Origin: Oscillospiraceae bacterium | Lineage (GTDB): Bacteria; Bacillota; Clostridia; Oscillospirales; Oscillospiraceae | Direction: 5' to 3' | Assembly: GCA_017432615.1 (NCBI GenBank) | Contig: JAFRIV010000039.1 | Location: 58,455 to 122,454, forward strand | Length of the DNA: 64,000 bases | The notes under the pieces: generated by a model | The model's database searches: none | Seen by the model: only the letters and a program-made list of their open reading frames with translations | Told to the model about the DNA's origin: nothing | Translations under genes and position numbers: made by a program | In this document: positions 63,884 through 64,000 of the stretch, one piece after another | Layout: each line of letters starts with the position of its first letter | Position numbering within the stretch: the stretch's first letter is position 1

Positions 63884-64000
63884 CACGCGTCGGACGTCCT
63901 TCGTCCGACATACAGTACCTTCAGGTACTGTACCCCCTCGGCGGCGAGCAGCCCCTCCGCGCCGAGGCTGACGAAAACGCGCTTCACGCCCGCCGCGAGC
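63883..64000 (-). pseudogene. Fragment of a PfkB-family sugar kinase running into the palindromic repeat
   Basis: The minus-strand frame entering from the window edge reads LAAGVKRVFVSLGAEGLLAAEG. This is the VSLG-x-x-G strand-loop near the C-terminal third of 1-phosphofructokinase/tagatose-6-phosphate kinase-type PfkB proteins, which is normally followed by the catalytic GAGD region. Here the frame passes straight into the tandem hairpins and ends 16 codons later without GAGD. The segment is markedly more GC-rich than the rest of the window. Confidence 0.55.
63889..63932. repeat. Two adjacent perfect hairpins (intergenic palindromic repeat)
   Basis: GTCGGACG/CGTCCGAC (63889-63896 with 63902-63909, loop 5) is followed at once by TACAGTACC/GGTACTGTA (63911-63919 with 63924-63932, loop 4). 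Only one base separates them. Such paired palindromes are typical of dispersed REP/MITE-like elements. Confidence 0.85.

Overview
The window (about 50% GC) looks like a chromosomal segment of an anaerobic Gram-positive bacterium of the Clostridia, probably gut-associated. Supporting signs are an rpsL-rpsG-fusA-tuf operon, RecD2, LytR-CpsA-Psr and SEDS wall proteins, a 4Fe-4S aldo-keto reductase, AGGAGG-type ribosome binding sites, several GTG/TTG starts, and many proteins with one lipidated or membrane-anchored end and a Clostridia-style domain mix (DUF4358, GLUG, SHOCT, DUF975). Genus or family cannot be fixed from the sequence alone.

Layout. 1-4.3 kb: a divergent lipid locus, with a polyunsaturated fatty acid double-bond isomerase-like flavoprotein facing an acyl-activating enzyme / acyl carrier protein / acyl-ACP thioesterase / YdcF operon. 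4.5-9.8 kb: glyA behind a YD-repeat lipoprotein, then thrC, thrH and mtnN (serine, glycine, threonine and methylthioadenosine metabolism). 9.9-12.7 kb: an ABC importer of the TrpXYZ type. 12.9-19 kb: an LCP wall protein and, convergent to it, a four-gene envelope operon (YyaL-tail protein, serine beta-lactamase-fold fusion, phosphodiester glycosidase, diverged Lgt-like membrane protein). 19.1-23.2 kb: TPR and DUF4037 proteins, a PLP aminotransferase, and a SHOCT-tailed membrane protein. 23.4-24.9 kb: three small overlapping DUF genes and tRNA-Pro(TGG). 24.9-30.6 kb: an MBOAT / DHHW-SGNH-DUF4358 acylation pair and a GLUG-ZinT fusion behind a metal-box-like operator. 30.7-38.8 kb: sugar-related genes (YiaK-like reductase, aldo-keto reductase, GH36 and GH13 glycosidases) plus a FUSC-type membrane protein with a degenerate HAD domain. 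38.8-46.6 kb: zinc-ribbon protein, AAA-CYTH protein, DUF975, SEDS protein, tsaE-tsaB-upp-DUF1015, comF. 46.7-55.2 kb: recD2, uvrA, GT2-GtrA and a second phosphodiester glycosidase locus. 55.3-59.8 kb: the str operon with a terminator-like leader hairpin. 59.9-63.1 kb: a sugar 1-kinase and a nucleotide-sugar 4,6-dehydratase.

The last 0.9 kb changes character. A decayed phage-type module (DUF1492 regulator plus two tiny overlapping ORFs) ends in six 11-bp repeats in exact helical phase. It abuts two back-to-back perfect hairpins, and beyond these lies a GC-rich fragment of a PfkB-family sugar kinase. These right-edge structures, the fatty-acid isomerase locus and the multi-domain envelope fusions are the parts most worth following up.

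Most intergenic gaps are short and carry recognisable sigma-A promoters (TTGACA-like, 16-18 bp, TATAAT-like) or strong hairpin terminators. No CRISPR array, rRNA, transposase or integrase was seen.
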